DNA from: Acidobacteriota bacterium
GTDB taxonomy: Bacteria; Acidobacteriota; Vicinamibacteria; Vicinamibacterales; JAHECP01
Direction: 5' to 3'
Assembly (NCBI GenBank): GCA_024641665.1
Contig: JAHECP010000015.1
Location: 1 to 59,667, forward strand
Length of the DNA: 59,667 nucleotides
The position numbers and the translations under genes were made by a program. Numbering within the stretch: position 1 is the first letter of the stretch; each line of letters opens with the position of its first letter. Shown here in pieces: positions 1 through 9,264 of the stretch. The notes below the pieces were generated by a model, which made no database searches, was not told the DNA's origin, and saw nothing but the letters and a program-made list of their open reading frames with translations.

Positions 1-2436
1 GCGCGCGGCGAGGCGCGCGCGCGCCGCGATCCGGGCGCGCGCGGCTGGCGGCTGGACACCTGGCGGCAGGACGTGCAGTACGCCCTGCGCATGCTGCGCC
101 GGGCGCCCGGCTTCACGTTCGTGGTGATCGTGACGGTGGCGCTCGGCGTTGGCGCGAACACCGCCATCTTCGCCGTGGTGGACGCCGCGCTGCTCGCGCC
201 GCTGCCCTATCCGCGGGCCGACCGGCTGGTGGTGGCCGACGACCTGGCGCCGGCCCCGTTCCTCCAGTGGCGCGAGTCGAGCCGGGCGTTCGCCGACATG
301 GCGGCGTGGCGCGGCGCGTCGTTCGCCCTCACCGGCGGCGATCGGCCCGAGCGGCTGGACGGGCTCATCGTCAATGCGAGCTTCCTCTCGGTGTTGCGCG
401 TGTCGCCGCAGATCGGCCGCGGCTTCCTGCCCGGTGACGAACAGGGAGGATCGGCGCGGGTCGCGCTGATCGGCGACGGCGTCTGGACGCGCCGCTTCGG
501 GCGCGACCCGGGCGTCGTCGGACGGGCGGTGACGCTCGACGGCGAGCACGTCACCATCGTGGGGGTGATGCCACCGGGCTTCGCGTATCCCCACTGGGCG
601 CAGATCTACGTCTCCCCGCGCCGGCTCGTCCCGGACTACCGGCTGCGTCCCGATGCCGACCCGACGCAGCTGTACAACCACTACCTGTCGATGATCGGCC
701 GGCTCGCCGACGGCGTGACGCTGGCCGACGCGCAGGCCGAGCAGCGCGTCATCTTCGTCCGCATACACGACCGGCATCCCGATCTCATGGACGCGGACGA
801 GATCGTCGTGCCCCTCGTGCCGCTTCGCGACTCGCTCGTCGAGGACGTGCGGCCGGCGCTCCTCGTGCTCACGGCTGCGGTCGCGCTCGTGCTGCTCATC
901 GGCTGCGCGAACATCGCCAACCTCCTGCTGGCGCGCTCCACGGCGCGGCGGCAGGAGATCGCCATGCGCTCGGCGCTCGGCGCCAGCCGGTCGCGGCTGG
1001 CGCGCCAGCTGCTCACCGAGAGCCTCGTGCTGTCGGTCGTCGGCGGAGCGGTGGGCGCGGCGACCGCACGATGGTACCTGCCGGTGCTCGTGGCGCTGGC
1101 GCCGGCCGAGCTCCAGCGCGTACACCCGACGCTGGGGTGGCCGGTGCTGGCCGCGGCGCTGGGCGTGTCCATCGGCACCGGGCTCGTCTTCGGCCTCGCG
1201 CCCGCGGCGCAGGCCGCGGGCAACGTCGGCGCACTCGCATCGCAGGGACGGGCCACCACCGGGCGCCGCGGACGGCTGCTGCGCGACGCGCTCGTCGTCG
1301 GCGAGGTCGCGGTGTCGCTCGCGCTGCTTGCGGCGGCGGGGCTCATGATCCAGAGCTTCGTCCATCTCCGCGCGGTCGATCCCGGCTTCCGGACCGCCCA
1401 CCGGCTGGCGATGCGGATCGACCTGCCGTCCGAGCGGTACCCGGACGGTGCGCGGCAGGCGCGGTTCTTCGACGAGCTGCTCGGCCGGCTGGCGGCGATG
1501 CCCGGCGTCGAGGGCGTGGCGGCGGCGGGTCGGCTTCCCTTCGCCGGCGGCAACAGCAGCCGCGCCATCACGCTCGACCACGCCTCGCCCGTACCCGAGC
1601 CGGGCGGCGGCATTCGCGTCGTCAGCCCCGGCTTCTTCCGCGTGCTCGGCATCCCCATCCGCCGCGGCCGCGCGTTCACCGACGCCGACCGCGACGGCTC
1701 CGCGCCGGTCGCCATCGTGGACGAGACGATGGCGCGGCGGTACTGGCCGAACGAGCAGGCGCTCGGCCGGCGGTTCCGGATCGGGGACTCGGGCCCGTGG
1801 ATGGAGATCGTGGGGGTCGCGGGCGACGTCATCCACGACGACCTGCGCGAGGCGCCCGCTCCCGAGTTCTACGTGCCGTACCGGCAGCTGCCGTGGACCT
1901 TCATGAGCGTGGTGATCGAGACGCCGGCGCGGCCCGACGCGGTGGCCGCGGACATGCGGCTCGCGCTCTCAGACATCGATCCGGACCTGCCGGTGCCCGC
2001 CCTGCGCCCGATGCCCGAGCTCGTGCGCTCGTCGGTGTCGCTCGACCGGTTCGAGATGCTGCTGCTCGCGATCTTCGCGGGCCTCGCGCTGGTGCTGGCG
2101 ACGGTGGGGCTCTACGGTGTGATCTCGTTCCTCGTGAGCCGCCGGACGCACGAGATGGCGCTGCGGCTGGCGCTCGGCGCCACATCGTGGGACGTGTGGC
2201 GGCTTGTCGTGGGCGACGGCCTGAAGCTGGCCGCGGCGGGCATCGCCGCGGGCGTGGGGCTCGGGCTCGTCCTCACCCGCGCGCTCCAGACGTGGCTGTT
2301 CGGCGTCGCGTCAACCGATCCCGCCACGTTTACCGCCGTCTCGCTCGCGCTGGCGCTCGTCGCCGCGTTGGCCAGCGCGGTGCCCGCGCGTCGCGCGACG
2401 CGGGTCGATCCGATGGTGTCGTTCCGGGTCGAGTGA
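1..2436 (+). CDS. ADOP-family MacB/FtsX-like permease, 5' end outside the window
   Basis: Large membrane permease of the acidobacterial duplicated orphan permease class. The frame is open from base 1 (reads ..WRLDTWRQDVQYALRMLRR), so the true start and the usual cytoplasmic N-terminal extension lie upstream; the GTG at 73 is probably internal. Visible order: first TM helix with the family motif VGANTAIFAVVDA, a MacB-type periplasmic core, an FtsX three-helix block (ALLVLTAAVALVLLIGCANI), then a second TM, a second periplasmic core and a second FtsX block ending in ..ATRVDPMVSFRVE. The duplicated FtsX plan is clear. Transport substrate unknown. It stops 6 nt before the next permease, so the two are probably cotranscribed. 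No ATPase subunit is present in the window. Confidence 0.9.
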   Translation, partial: ARGEARARRDPGARGWRLDTWRQDVQYALRMLRRAPGFTFVVIVTVALGVGANTAIFAVVDAALLAPLPYPRADRLVVADDLAPAPFLQWRESSRAFADMAAWRGASFALTGGDRPERLDGLIVNASFLSVLRVSPQIGRGFLPGDEQGGSARVALIGDGVWTRRFGRDPGVVGRAVTLDGEHVTIVGVMPPGFAYPHWAQIYVSPRRLVPDYRLRPDADPTQLYNHYLSMIGRLADGVTLADAQAEQRVIFVRIHDRHPDLMDADEIVVPLVPLRDSLVEDVRPALLVLTAAVALVLLIGCANIANLLLARSTARRQEIAMRSALGASRSRLARQLLTESLVLSVVGGAVGAATARWYLPVLVALAPAELQRVHPTLGWPVLAAALGVSIGTGLVFGLAPAAQAAGNVGALASQGRATTGRRGRLLRDALVVGEVAVSLALLAAAGLMIQSFVHLRAVDPGFRTAHRLAMRIDLPSERYPDGARQARFFDELLGRLAAMPGVEGVAAAGRLPFAGGNSSRAITLDHASPVPEPGGGIRVVSPGFFRVLGIPIRRGRAFTDADRDGSAPVAIVDETMARRYWPNEQALGRRFRIGDSGPWMEIVGVAGDVIHDDLREAPAPEFYVPYRQLPWTFMSVVIETPARPDAVAADMRLALSDIDPDLPVPALRPMPELVRSSVSLDRFEMLLLAIFAGLALVLATVGLYGVISFLVSRRTHEMALRLALGATSWDVWRLVVGDGLKLAAAGIAAGVGLGLVLTRALQTWLFGVASTDPATFTAVSLALALVAALASAVPARRATRVDPMVSFRVE

Positions 2437-2442
2437 TCGCCC

Positions 2443-5127
2443 ATGACCCCAGCCACCCGCCGCCCCGCCGGCGCCGGCCTCCTGCTCTCACTGGCCGATC
2501 GCCTGGTTCGGCTGGCGCTCCGGGCGTATCCGGCGTCGTATCGCGCGCGGTTCGGGCGTGACCTGGCCGAGCTGTTCCGCGACGCGGCGGGCGAGGAGCT
2601 GGCGCGCGGCGGCCGGCCCGGCCTCGCCGGGTTGACGGGACGCACGCTGGCCGACATTCTGCGCGACGCGGCCGCCGAGAGCCGCCGCGCCCGCATCCGG
2701 GCGCGGGCGTACGCGCCGCGCGCCCGTCGATGGAGCCCCGACATGCTGCTGCAGGATCTCCGCTACGCCTTTCGCGGCGTCCGCCGCGAGCCCCGTTTCG
2801 CGCTCCTGGTCGTGCTCACGCTGGCCGTCGGCATCGGTGCCAACACGGCGATGTTCAGCATCGTCAACGGCGTGTTGCTCAGCCCCCTCCCCTTTCCACA
2901 GCCCGACCGGCTGGTGCGCCTCTACGGCAGCTTTTCGCAGGACGCCACCACTTCGATCTCGCCGCCGGACTTTCTGGACTATCGCGCGCGCAACGACGTG
3001 TTCGAGTCGATGGCCGCGCGGAGGACGTCGTCGATTGCGACGCTGAGCGGCGACGGCGACGCCGAGCAGGTCAGATCTGGCACCGTCACCGCCAACTACT
3101 TCGCGACGCTGGGCGTGGCGCCGGCGCTCGGCCGAGGCTTCCGGCCCGAGGAGGAGAACGGAGGACCGCACGACGTCGTGGTGCTGTCCTACGGGCTGTG
3201 GCAGCGTCGGTACGGCGGCGATCCGGACATCCTGGGCCGCACCATCGCGGTCAACGGCCGGGCCCACGAGGTGATCGGGGTGATGCCGCGCGGCTTCGAC
3301 ATGCCGCACGGCGCCCAGCTCTGGGTGCCGATTGCCTTCGGCACGCCCGGCGCATCGGTGCGGCGTTTCCACCAGCTGCGCGGCGTGGCGCGCCTGAAGG
3401 ACGGCGTATCGATTGACGCGGCGCAGGCGGATCTCGACGTCATCGCCCGGGATCTCGAACGGATGTACCCGGAGAACGCCACGTGGAAGCTGAACGTCGT
3501 GCCGCTCCACGAGGACGTGGTCGGCAACGTGCGGCCCGCGCTCGTGATGCTCTCGGCGGCGGTGGCGCTCGTGCTGCTGATTGCGTGCGGCAACGTGACC
3601 AGCCTGATGCTGGCGCGCGCCACCGTACGTCAGAACGAGATCGCCATCCGCAGCGCGCTCGGCGCGTCGCGCGGGTCGCTGGCCCGGGAGCTCCTGACCG
3701 AGAGTGCCGTGTACGCGCTCAGCGGCGGCGCCGTCGGCCTCATGCTGGCCCGCCTGGCGCTCGACGCGGTGCGCGCGGCGGCGACTCTGCCGCGCCTCGA
3801 CGCCGTCCGGATGGACGGGACGGTGCTGCTCTTCACGCTGGGCGCCGCGCTCCTGACTGGGCTTCTCTCGGGCCTCGGCCCGGCGCTCACACGCCGCCCC
3901 AGCGTGCTCGGCAACACGGCGTCGGGGACACGGACGTCCGAGGCGCGCGCTGGCCGGCGAGCGCGCGAGGGACTCGTCATGGCGCAGGTGGCGGTGTCGC
4001 TCGTGCTGCTCGTCGCGGCGGGCCTGCTCATCCAGAGCCTCTGGCGACTGCAGCAGGTGGACCTGGGGTTCGAACCGGCCGGGGTGCTGACCGCCCGGGT
4101 CCCTCTATCCCGGGCGACGTACGAGACGGCCGCCGACGTGGACGCCCTTTTCGACCGGCTGCTCGATGAGACGCGGGCGCTCGCGGGCGTCGAACGGGCG
4201 GGGCTGCTGGACATCGCGCCGCTCAGCGGCACCAATTACTCGCTCGTGTACCTCGAGAATCGGCCGCCGGTCGACGAGGCGGACAAGATCTACGCGGAGG
4301 TGCGCACGGCGGCCGGCGACGCGTTCGAGGCGCTGCGGATCCCGATTGCCGAGGGACGGGCCCTCACCGACGACGACCGCCCGGGGACGGTCAACGCCGT
4401 CGTGGTGAACCGCAAGCTTGCCGCGGCACTCACGCCCGGCGAGAGTCCGCTCGGCCGCCGGATCGTGCTCGACCTCGGCAAGCCATACGTCGCCGAGATC
4501 GTCGGCGTTTCGGGCGACGTGCGCGAATGGGGACCCGATGCGCCGGCGCCGCCCATCATGTACGTGTCGAACCACCAGGAGACGCGCTGGGGGATGGCGG
4601 TCGTCGCCCGCACGTCGCTGCCGCCGGCGTCGCTCGCGGCGCCGCTCCGTGCCATCGTCCGCAAGCTGGACCCCGCCGTGCCGCTCGCCAACGTGACGAC
4701 GCTCGAGGACCAGATCGATCAGGTGTCGGCCCGACCCCGATTCCGGGCGGTGCTGCTCGGTGCGTTCGCCGCCACCGCATTCCTGATGGCATTGCTGGGA
4801 CTCTACGGCACGCTGAGCTACTCGGTGAGCCGCCGGACGCGGGAACTGGGCGTGCGGCTCGCGCTCGGCGCGCGGCCGGCCGAGGTGCGCGGTCTCGTCG
4901 TCCGGCAGGGTCTCGTCCTGGTGGCGATCGGACTCACTGGCGGGCTGGCCGGCGCGGTGGCTGCGGGTCGCCTGATCGAGGGCCTGCTCTTCGAGGTCAC
5001 GCCCACCGAGCCGGCGGTCTACGCCATCGTCACGGCGGGGTTGCTCGTCGCGGGCCTGGCTGCGTGCCTGGTGCCGGCCAGGCGGGCGAGCCGCGTCGAC
5101 CCAGCCGTGACGCTGCGGATGGAGTAG
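2443..5127 (+). CDS. ADOP-family MacB/FtsX-like permease with N-terminal extension
   Basis: Second permease of the tandem pair, 894 aa. Residues 1 to about 100 are a cytoplasmic extension with an amphipathic segment (LRAYPASYRARFGRDLAELF) seen in one ADOP subtype. TM1 follows at about 118-138 (VLTLAVGIGANTAMFSIV). Next come a MacB-type periplasmic domain, an FtsX helix block ([20 protein letters not shown]), a second TM near LVAAGLLIQSLWRL, a second periplasmic domain and the last FtsX block. The C-terminus ..RASRVDPAVTLRME is the family signature. Its ATG lies 6 nt after the preceding stop, so the two are almost certainly one operon. Exported or transported substrate cannot be told from sequence. 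It ends convergently with the hydrolase pair. Confidence 0.92.
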   Translation: MTPATRRPAGAGLLLSLADRLVRLALRAYPASYRARFGRDLAELFRDAAGEELARGGRPGLAGLTGRTLADILRDAAAESRRARIRARAYAPRARRWSPDMLLQDLRYAFRGVRREPRFALLVVLTLAVGIGANTAMFSIVNGVLLSPLPFPQPDRLVRLYGSFSQDATTSISPPDFLDYRARNDVFESMAARRTSSIATLSGDGDAEQVRSGTVTANYFATLGVAPALGRGFRPEEENGGPHDVVVLSYGLWQRRYGGDPDILGRTIAVNGRAHEVIGVMPRGFDMPHGAQLWVPIAFGTPGASVRRFHQLRGVARLKDGVSIDAAQADLDVIARDLERMYPENATWKLNVVPLHEDVVGNVRPALVMLSAAVALVLLIACGNVTSLMLARATVRQNEIAIRSALGASRGSLARELLTESAVYALSGGAVGLMLARLALDAVRAAATLPRLDAVRMDGTVLLFTLGAALLTGLLSGLGPALTRRPSVLGNTASGTRTSEARAGRRAREGLVMAQVAVSLVLLVAAGLLIQSLWRLQQVDLGFEPAGVLTARVPLSRATYETAADVDALFDRLLDETRALAGVERAGLLDIAPLSGTNYSLVYLENRPPVDEADKIYAEVRTAAGDAFEALRIPIAEGRALTDDDRPGTVNAVVVNRKLAAALTPGESPLGRRIVLDLGKPYVAEIVGVSGDVREWGPDAPAPPIMYVSNHQETRWGMAVVARTSLPPASLAAPLRAIVRKLDPAVPLANVTTLEDQIDQVSARPRFRAVLLGAFAATAFLMALLGLYGTLSYSVSRRTRELGVRLALGARPAEVRGLVVRQGLVLVAIGLTGGLAGAVAAGRLIEGLLFEVTPTEPAVYAIVTAGLLVAGLAACLVPARRASRVDPAVTLRME

Positions 5128-5145
5128 AGCGCCGCTGGCGGCGTC

Positions 5146-5937
5146 CTACTTCCCGCCGGCCTGGATCCAGGCCAGGCCCGTGAGCACCTGCGCCTTGAGC
5201 TCGGGGATCTTGTCGGTGAAGCGGTGGTTGGCCGCGTCGATGAGGACGAGCTTCTTGGGGTCTTTCGCGGCCACCTCGAAGCGCTGGTAGTCGTCCTCCT
5301 TGACGTACTCGTCCTTGGTGGACTGGATCATGAAGAGCGGCATCGGCGCGATGGCGCCGATGAGACTCTCGGGGTTGAACGACGGCTCGTTCATGGGCTT
5401 CTTCGTGAGCCACGAGGTGAAGTCGCTCCAGTGGAACGCGAGCTCGTCGGAGGGCGGCAGGCCCATCGTGAGCACGCCGTCGACCCACGCGTGGCTCTCG
5501 GGCGCCGCGGCGGCCGCGACGGCCAGCGCCGCACCCTCCGACACGCCCGCCAGCACCACCGGTGACGGCAGCAGGCCCCGCGCCTTCAGGGCGTCGGCGA
5601 ACGACCGGTAGTCGAGCGGCACCTGGGGCACGGTCACGTGGTCCTTGCCGGTGGTGAACGCGGACAGATAGTGCCGCACGTTGACGCCGGCCACGACGTA
5701 GCCCTGGTCGGAGAGGTACTCGGCGAGCGTCGTGGCGAGGCCGACCCAGCCCACGTCGCCGCTGCCCATGAAGATGGTGCCCTTGGCCGGCGCGCCCGCC
5801 GGCGGCTGATACACGTAGAGCGTCAGCGTCCTGCCGCGCACGTCGACGTCGAGCTTCTGGCTGTCGGTGGCGGCCGCCGGCGCAGCCACGAGCCCGGCCA
5901 GCAGCGCGACCCCGATGCAACGGACGAATCTCCTCAC
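5146..5937 (-). CDS. VirJ/AcvB-like alpha/beta hydrolase, exported
   Basis: 263-aa predicted periplasmic protein with a signal peptide (residues 1-23, ..LLAGLVAAPAAA). The oxyanion-side motif is FMGSGDVGW, matching the GDGGW motif of the AcvB/VirJ family. The catalytic triad is readable as Ser133 (GVSEGA), Asp209 (QSTKDEY) and His238 (ANHRF). In other bacteria this family acts in the periplasm; some members hydrolyse aminoacylated phosphatidylglycerol and VirJ supports protein export. The exact substrate here is unknown. The GTG start overlaps the TGA of the upstream paralogue (GTGA, 4 nt), implying translational coupling. This paralogue has a normal signal peptide; its partner is a lipoprotein. 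Confidence 0.8.
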   Translation of the reverse strand: MRRFVRCIGVALLAGLVAAPAAATDSQKLDVDVRGRTLTLYVYQPPAGAPAKGTIFMGSGDVGWVGLATTLAEYLSDQGYVVAGVNVRHYLSAFTTGKDHVTVPQVPLDYRSFADALKARGLLPSPVVLAGVSEGAALAVAAAAAPESHAWVDGVLTMGLPPSDELAFHWSDFTSWLTKKPMNEPSFNPESLIGAIAPMPLFMIQSTKDEYVKEDDYQRFEVAAKDPKKLVLIDAANHRFTDKIPELKAQVLTGLAWIQAGGK

Positions 5938-6797
5938 GAATGCCCTCCAGACGCATGCGCGGCCGCGGCCGGACGAGCCAGCCAGACGAGCGACGCCTGC
6001 ATCTCGCGGAACAGCTCGTCCCGCTTGTCGGTGAAACTGTGGTCCCGCGAGGCAATCGCGTGGAACTGCCGTGTGGCGTCGTCGGGGCCGAAGAGCTTCC
6101 GCGCATCGGCGGCGCGCACGTAGGGGTCGTTGGTGGACTGGATGAGCGCCACCGGCACGTCGATGCGGCGCAAAGCGCGGTATGGCTGCACGATCACCTG
6201 ATCGTCGCCGTCGGCGGTCGGCGCCGGCCGCGCCCGGTGCCGGAAGTGGAAGAGCCGGCGCGAACGCCGCACGTACTCCTCCTCACGCGTGAGGGCGACG
6301 GCCAGGACGCCCGAGACCGTATGCCTCAGCGCCGGCTGTGCGGCCGCCACGACGACGAGGTCGGCGCCGCGCGACACGCCGGTCAGGAACACCCTTGTGC
6401 CGGACGGCAACCCGAAGTCCGCGCGGGCCGCGTCGATGATCGTCTGGAAGTCGTGCGCGAGCTGGGAGGGCCGGAGCGACGCCGCGCCGCCCGCGAGGTG
6501 GTCGAGGTACACGGGCGCGCTGAAGCCCGCGACGGGGTAGCCCCACTGGATCAGGTGCTTGTAGGCGTCGAGGTCCTTGCGGTGCCAGCCGCCGTCGCCC
6601 GTCACGAAGATGAGGAGCGGCCGGCCGGCGGTGTCACCGGGCGGACGCGAGAGGTGCAGCTCGAGCCAGCGCTGCTCGACGAAGACGACGCGGTTCCACG
6701 TGGTGGTTCTTGGCGCGAGCGCCGGCGCGGAGACGCAGCCTCCGAGCGACAGCACGCCACCGAGTCCGAGCACAAGGCCATTACGGACGAGCTTCAT
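5934..6797 (-). CDS. VirJ/AcvB-like alpha/beta hydrolase, lipoprotein
   Basis: 287 aa, started at the ATG at 6797-6795 rather than a longer frame, because the protein then begins with a lipoprotein signal: MKLVRNGLVLGLGG.. and a lipobox LGGC with Cys21. GGAAG lies about 13 nt upstream of the ATG, a weak ribosome site. The GTGDGGWH motif at about 66-72 is the hallmark of AcvB/VirJ proteins. Triad: Ser142 (GVSRGA), Asp224 (QSTNDPY), His253 (SRDHSF). It is a paralogue of the downstream gene, which it overlaps by 4 nt. A short palindrome, GGTTATCGTAACC (6818-6830), sits 21 nt upstream of the ATG and may be an operator. Substrate unknown. Confidence 0.8.
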   Translation of the reverse strand: MKLVRNGLVLGLGGVLSLGGCVSAPALAPRTTTWNRVVFVEQRWLELHLSRPPGDTAGRPLLIFVTGDGGWHRKDLDAYKHLIQWGYPVAGFSAPVYLDHLAGGAASLRPSQLAHDFQTIIDAARADFGLPSGTRVFLTGVSRGADLVVVAAAQPALRHTVSGVLAVALTREEEYVRRSRRLFHFRHRARPAPTADGDDQVIVQPYRALRRIDVPVALIQSTNDPYVRAADARKLFGPDDATRQFHAIASRDHSFTDKRDELFREMQASLVWLARPAAAAHASGGHS

Positions 6798-6973
6798 CGG
6801 CAAAATCTTCCGTACTTGGTTATCGTAACCCGGAACCGCAGAGGGCACCGAGAAAGCCCACTGCCGCGCCGGCCGATACTGCCCTCCCGTTGCGCTCTCG
6901 AACTCCAGCACGTCCGGCTCGGGCCGCGACAGGACGGCTCGCGCCGCGTGGACGGCGCTTCAATCATCGCGGA

Positions 6974-6979
6974 TACAAT
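6974..6979 (+). promoter_or_regulatory. putative -10 element of the GH89 gene
   Basis: TACAAT, one mismatch from TATAAT, 34 nt before the GH89 ATG. No convincing -35 at 16-18 bp (TGGACG at 19 bp is the best). Assigned by eye. Confidence 0.35.
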
Positions 6980-7013
6980 CAGAAGCGACACGCCCCCCAG
7001 GAAGGGTCCCGAC

Positions 7014-9242
7014 ATGACACGCCTGCCCGCCGTCGGCCTCCTCGCGTTGATGGCCTTGGCGTGCGCGCCGGCACGGCCGCCCGAGGCCGCGCGGGCCGAG
7101 GCGGCCGCCCGGGGGCTGGCCGCCCGGCTCGTGCCGGACCGCCGCAACCTGTTCGTGTTCGAGTGGATGCCGCCGACCGCCTCGGGCGGCGACGTCTTCG
7201 AGGTGGAGAGCCGCGGCACGCGCATCGTGATTCGCGGTCCGAACGGCGTGTCGATGGCGATGGGGCTGAACTGGTACCTGCAGGAACGCTGTCACGGCTA
7301 CGTCGGCTTCCGCAACCAGCGCCTCGACATTCCGGACCCCGCCCCGACCGTGCCGCAGCGCGTGCGCATCGAGGTGCCGTACCGGTATCGCTACTTCTTC
7401 AACTACGTGACCTTCTCTTACACGATGGCGTGGTGGCAGTGGCCCGACTGGGAGCAGATGATCGACTGGATGGCACTCAACGGCGTGAACCTGCCGCTCG
7501 CCATCACGGGCCAGGAAGCGGTCTGGACGCAGGTGTACCGCGACCTTGGCCTGAGCGACGAGGAGATCCGCGCGTTCCTCGTGGGCCCCGCCTACCTGCC
7601 GTGGGGCTGGATGGGCAACATCGACGGACTGGGCGGCCCGCTGCCGGCGAGCTGGATCGCCGGGCACCAGGCGCTCGAGCAGCGCATCCTCGCCCGCGAG
7701 CGCGCGCTCGGCATGACGCCCATCCTCCAGGCGTTCACCGGTCACGTGCCCGCGTCGCTCGGCCGGCACTTCCCCGACGCGCACGTCCGCCGGACCGGAG
7801 ATTGGTCGGCCGGGTTCTCGGGCACCGACTTCCTCGACCCGGCCGACCCGCTCTTCGACCGCATCGGGCGCGCGTTCATCGAGAAGCAGACCGAGCTCTA
7901 CGGCACGGACCATCTGTACGCCGCCGACACCTTCAACGAGATGGACCCCCCGAGCGCGGACCTGGACTTCCTGGCCGACATGGGGCGCTCGGTGTACGGC
8001 GCGATGCAGTCGGCCGATCCGGACACCACGTGGGTGCTGCAGGGCTGGTTCCTCGTCTACTCGCCGACCAAGTTCTGGACGCCCGAGCGCAGCCGCGCGT
8101 TCCTCGGCGCCGTGCCCGACGACAAGATGATCGTCCTCGACCTCTTCGGCGACCGCACGCCCGTCTGGAGCCGCACGGACGCCTTCTACGGCAAGCCGTG
8201 GATCTGGAACACGCTGCACGAGTTCGGCGGCCGGACGAGCCTGTTCGGCAACCTGCCCGGCATCCTCGCCAACCTGTCCGACGTCCGGCGCAGCCCGGCG
8301 AAGGGGCGCTTCTCGGGCATCGGCATGACCATGGAGGCGTTCGGCGACAACCCGATCGTGCAGGACCTCGTGATGGACATGACGTGGCGCGCCGAGCCGC
8401 CGCCGCTCGACGCCTGGGTGAAGGCCTACGTCGCGCGCCGCTACGGCGAGACGACGCCGGACGTCGAGGCGGCCTGGACGGGCCTGCTTCAGACCGTGTA
8501 CCGCTCGCCGGACCAGACCGGCTCGCTCCTCACGTGCCGCCCGGGACTCCACGACCCGAAGCGCGCGTACCGCTGCAGCCCCACGATCCCCTACGACGCG
8601 GCCACGCTCGCCCGCGCGTGGGCGTCGCTCCTCGCCGCGCGCGACCAGCTCGGCGACGTCGACACCTACGACGATGACCTCGTGAACGTGGGCCGCCAGG
8701 TGCTGAGCAACCTGTCGAACGACTACGCGCGCGCCGTGGACGAGGCGTACGAGGCGAAGGACCGCGCCGCGCTCGCCCGCGCGGGCGCGCGCGTGCTGGA
8801 TCTCATCCGCGACCTCGACGCGCTCGTCGGCACGCGCCCCCACCTGCGCCTCGGCCGCTGGATCGCCGACGCGCGGCGCTGGGGCACGACCGACGACGAG
8901 CGCCGCCTCTACGAGTGGAACGCCCGAAACCTGATCACGATGTGGGGCACGAAGTGCACCGAGGGGCAGTTCGACGACCTGAACGACTACGCCCTGCGGC
9001 AGTGGAACGGAATGTTCGCGGGCTACGACCTGCCGCGCTGGCAACTCTTCCTCGACCGCCTCGCGCAGTCGATCCGCACGCGCACGCCCTTCGACCGCGC
9101 GGCGTACCTGCCCGATGCGTGCGCGTGGGAGACGGCGTGGTCCAAGGGCACCGAGACGTATGCGCCGGACCCCGAGGGCGATCCGGTGGAAGTGTCCTCG
9201 CGGCTGTTCGAGAAGTACCGCCGCGACCTGCCCGGGTTCTGA
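7014..9242 (+). CDS. alpha-N-acetylglucosaminidase, GH89 family, lipoprotein
   Basis: 742 aa, close in length to human NAGLU. The frame extends upstream, but the ATG at 7014 follows GGAAGGG and opens a lipoprotein signal (LLALMALAC, Cys17). Domains: small N-terminal alpha/beta domain (about 25-120), TIM barrel (about 125-460) with the family landmarks YFFNYVTFSYTMAWW and LPLAITGQEAVW, and a C-terminal helical domain. By alignment to human NAGLU (Glu316, Glu446), the catalytic acids are Glu309 (TFNEMDPP) and Glu441 (GMTMEAFGDNP); their spacing fits. It should release terminal alpha-linked GlcNAc from glycans at the cell surface. No other glycosidase or sulfatase flanks it, so the natural polymer is unclear. 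Confidence 0.93.
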   Translation: MTRLPAVGLLALMALACAPARPPEAARAEAAARGLAARLVPDRRNLFVFEWMPPTASGGDVFEVESRGTRIVIRGPNGVSMAMGLNWYLQERCHGYVGFRNQRLDIPDPAPTVPQRVRIEVPYRYRYFFNYVTFSYTMAWWQWPDWEQMIDWMALNGVNLPLAITGQEAVWTQVYRDLGLSDEEIRAFLVGPAYLPWGWMGNIDGLGGPLPASWIAGHQALEQRILARERALGMTPILQAFTGHVPASLGRHFPDAHVRRTGDWSAGFSGTDFLDPADPLFDRIGRAFIEKQTELYGTDHLYAADTFNEMDPPSADLDFLADMGRSVYGAMQSADPDTTWVLQGWFLVYSPTKFWTPERSRAFLGAVPDDKMIVLDLFGDRTPVWSRTDAFYGKPWIWNTLHEFGGRTSLFGNLPGILANLSDVRRSPAKGRFSGIGMTMEAFGDNPIVQDLVMDMTWRAEPPPLDAWVKAYVARRYGETTPDVEAAWTGLLQTVYRSPDQTGSLLTCRPGLHDPKRAYRCSPTIPYDAATLARAWASLLAARDQLGDVDTYDDDLVNVGRQVLSNLSNDYARAVDEAYEAKDRAALARAGARVLDLIRDLDALVGTRPHLRLGRWIADARRWGTTDDERRLYEWNARNLITMWGTKCTEGQFDDLNDYALRQWNGMFAGYDLPRWQLFLDRLAQSIRTRTPFDRAAYLPDACAWETAWSKGTETYAPDPEGDPVEVSSRLFEKYRRDLPGF

Positions 9243-9264
9243 CGCGTCCGCGGGACGGGCGCCG

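Noticed and set aside
5940-7013. N-terminal extension of the GH89 frame
   Set aside because: Antisense to the hydrolase genes; lipoprotein signal and ribosome site mark the start at 7014.
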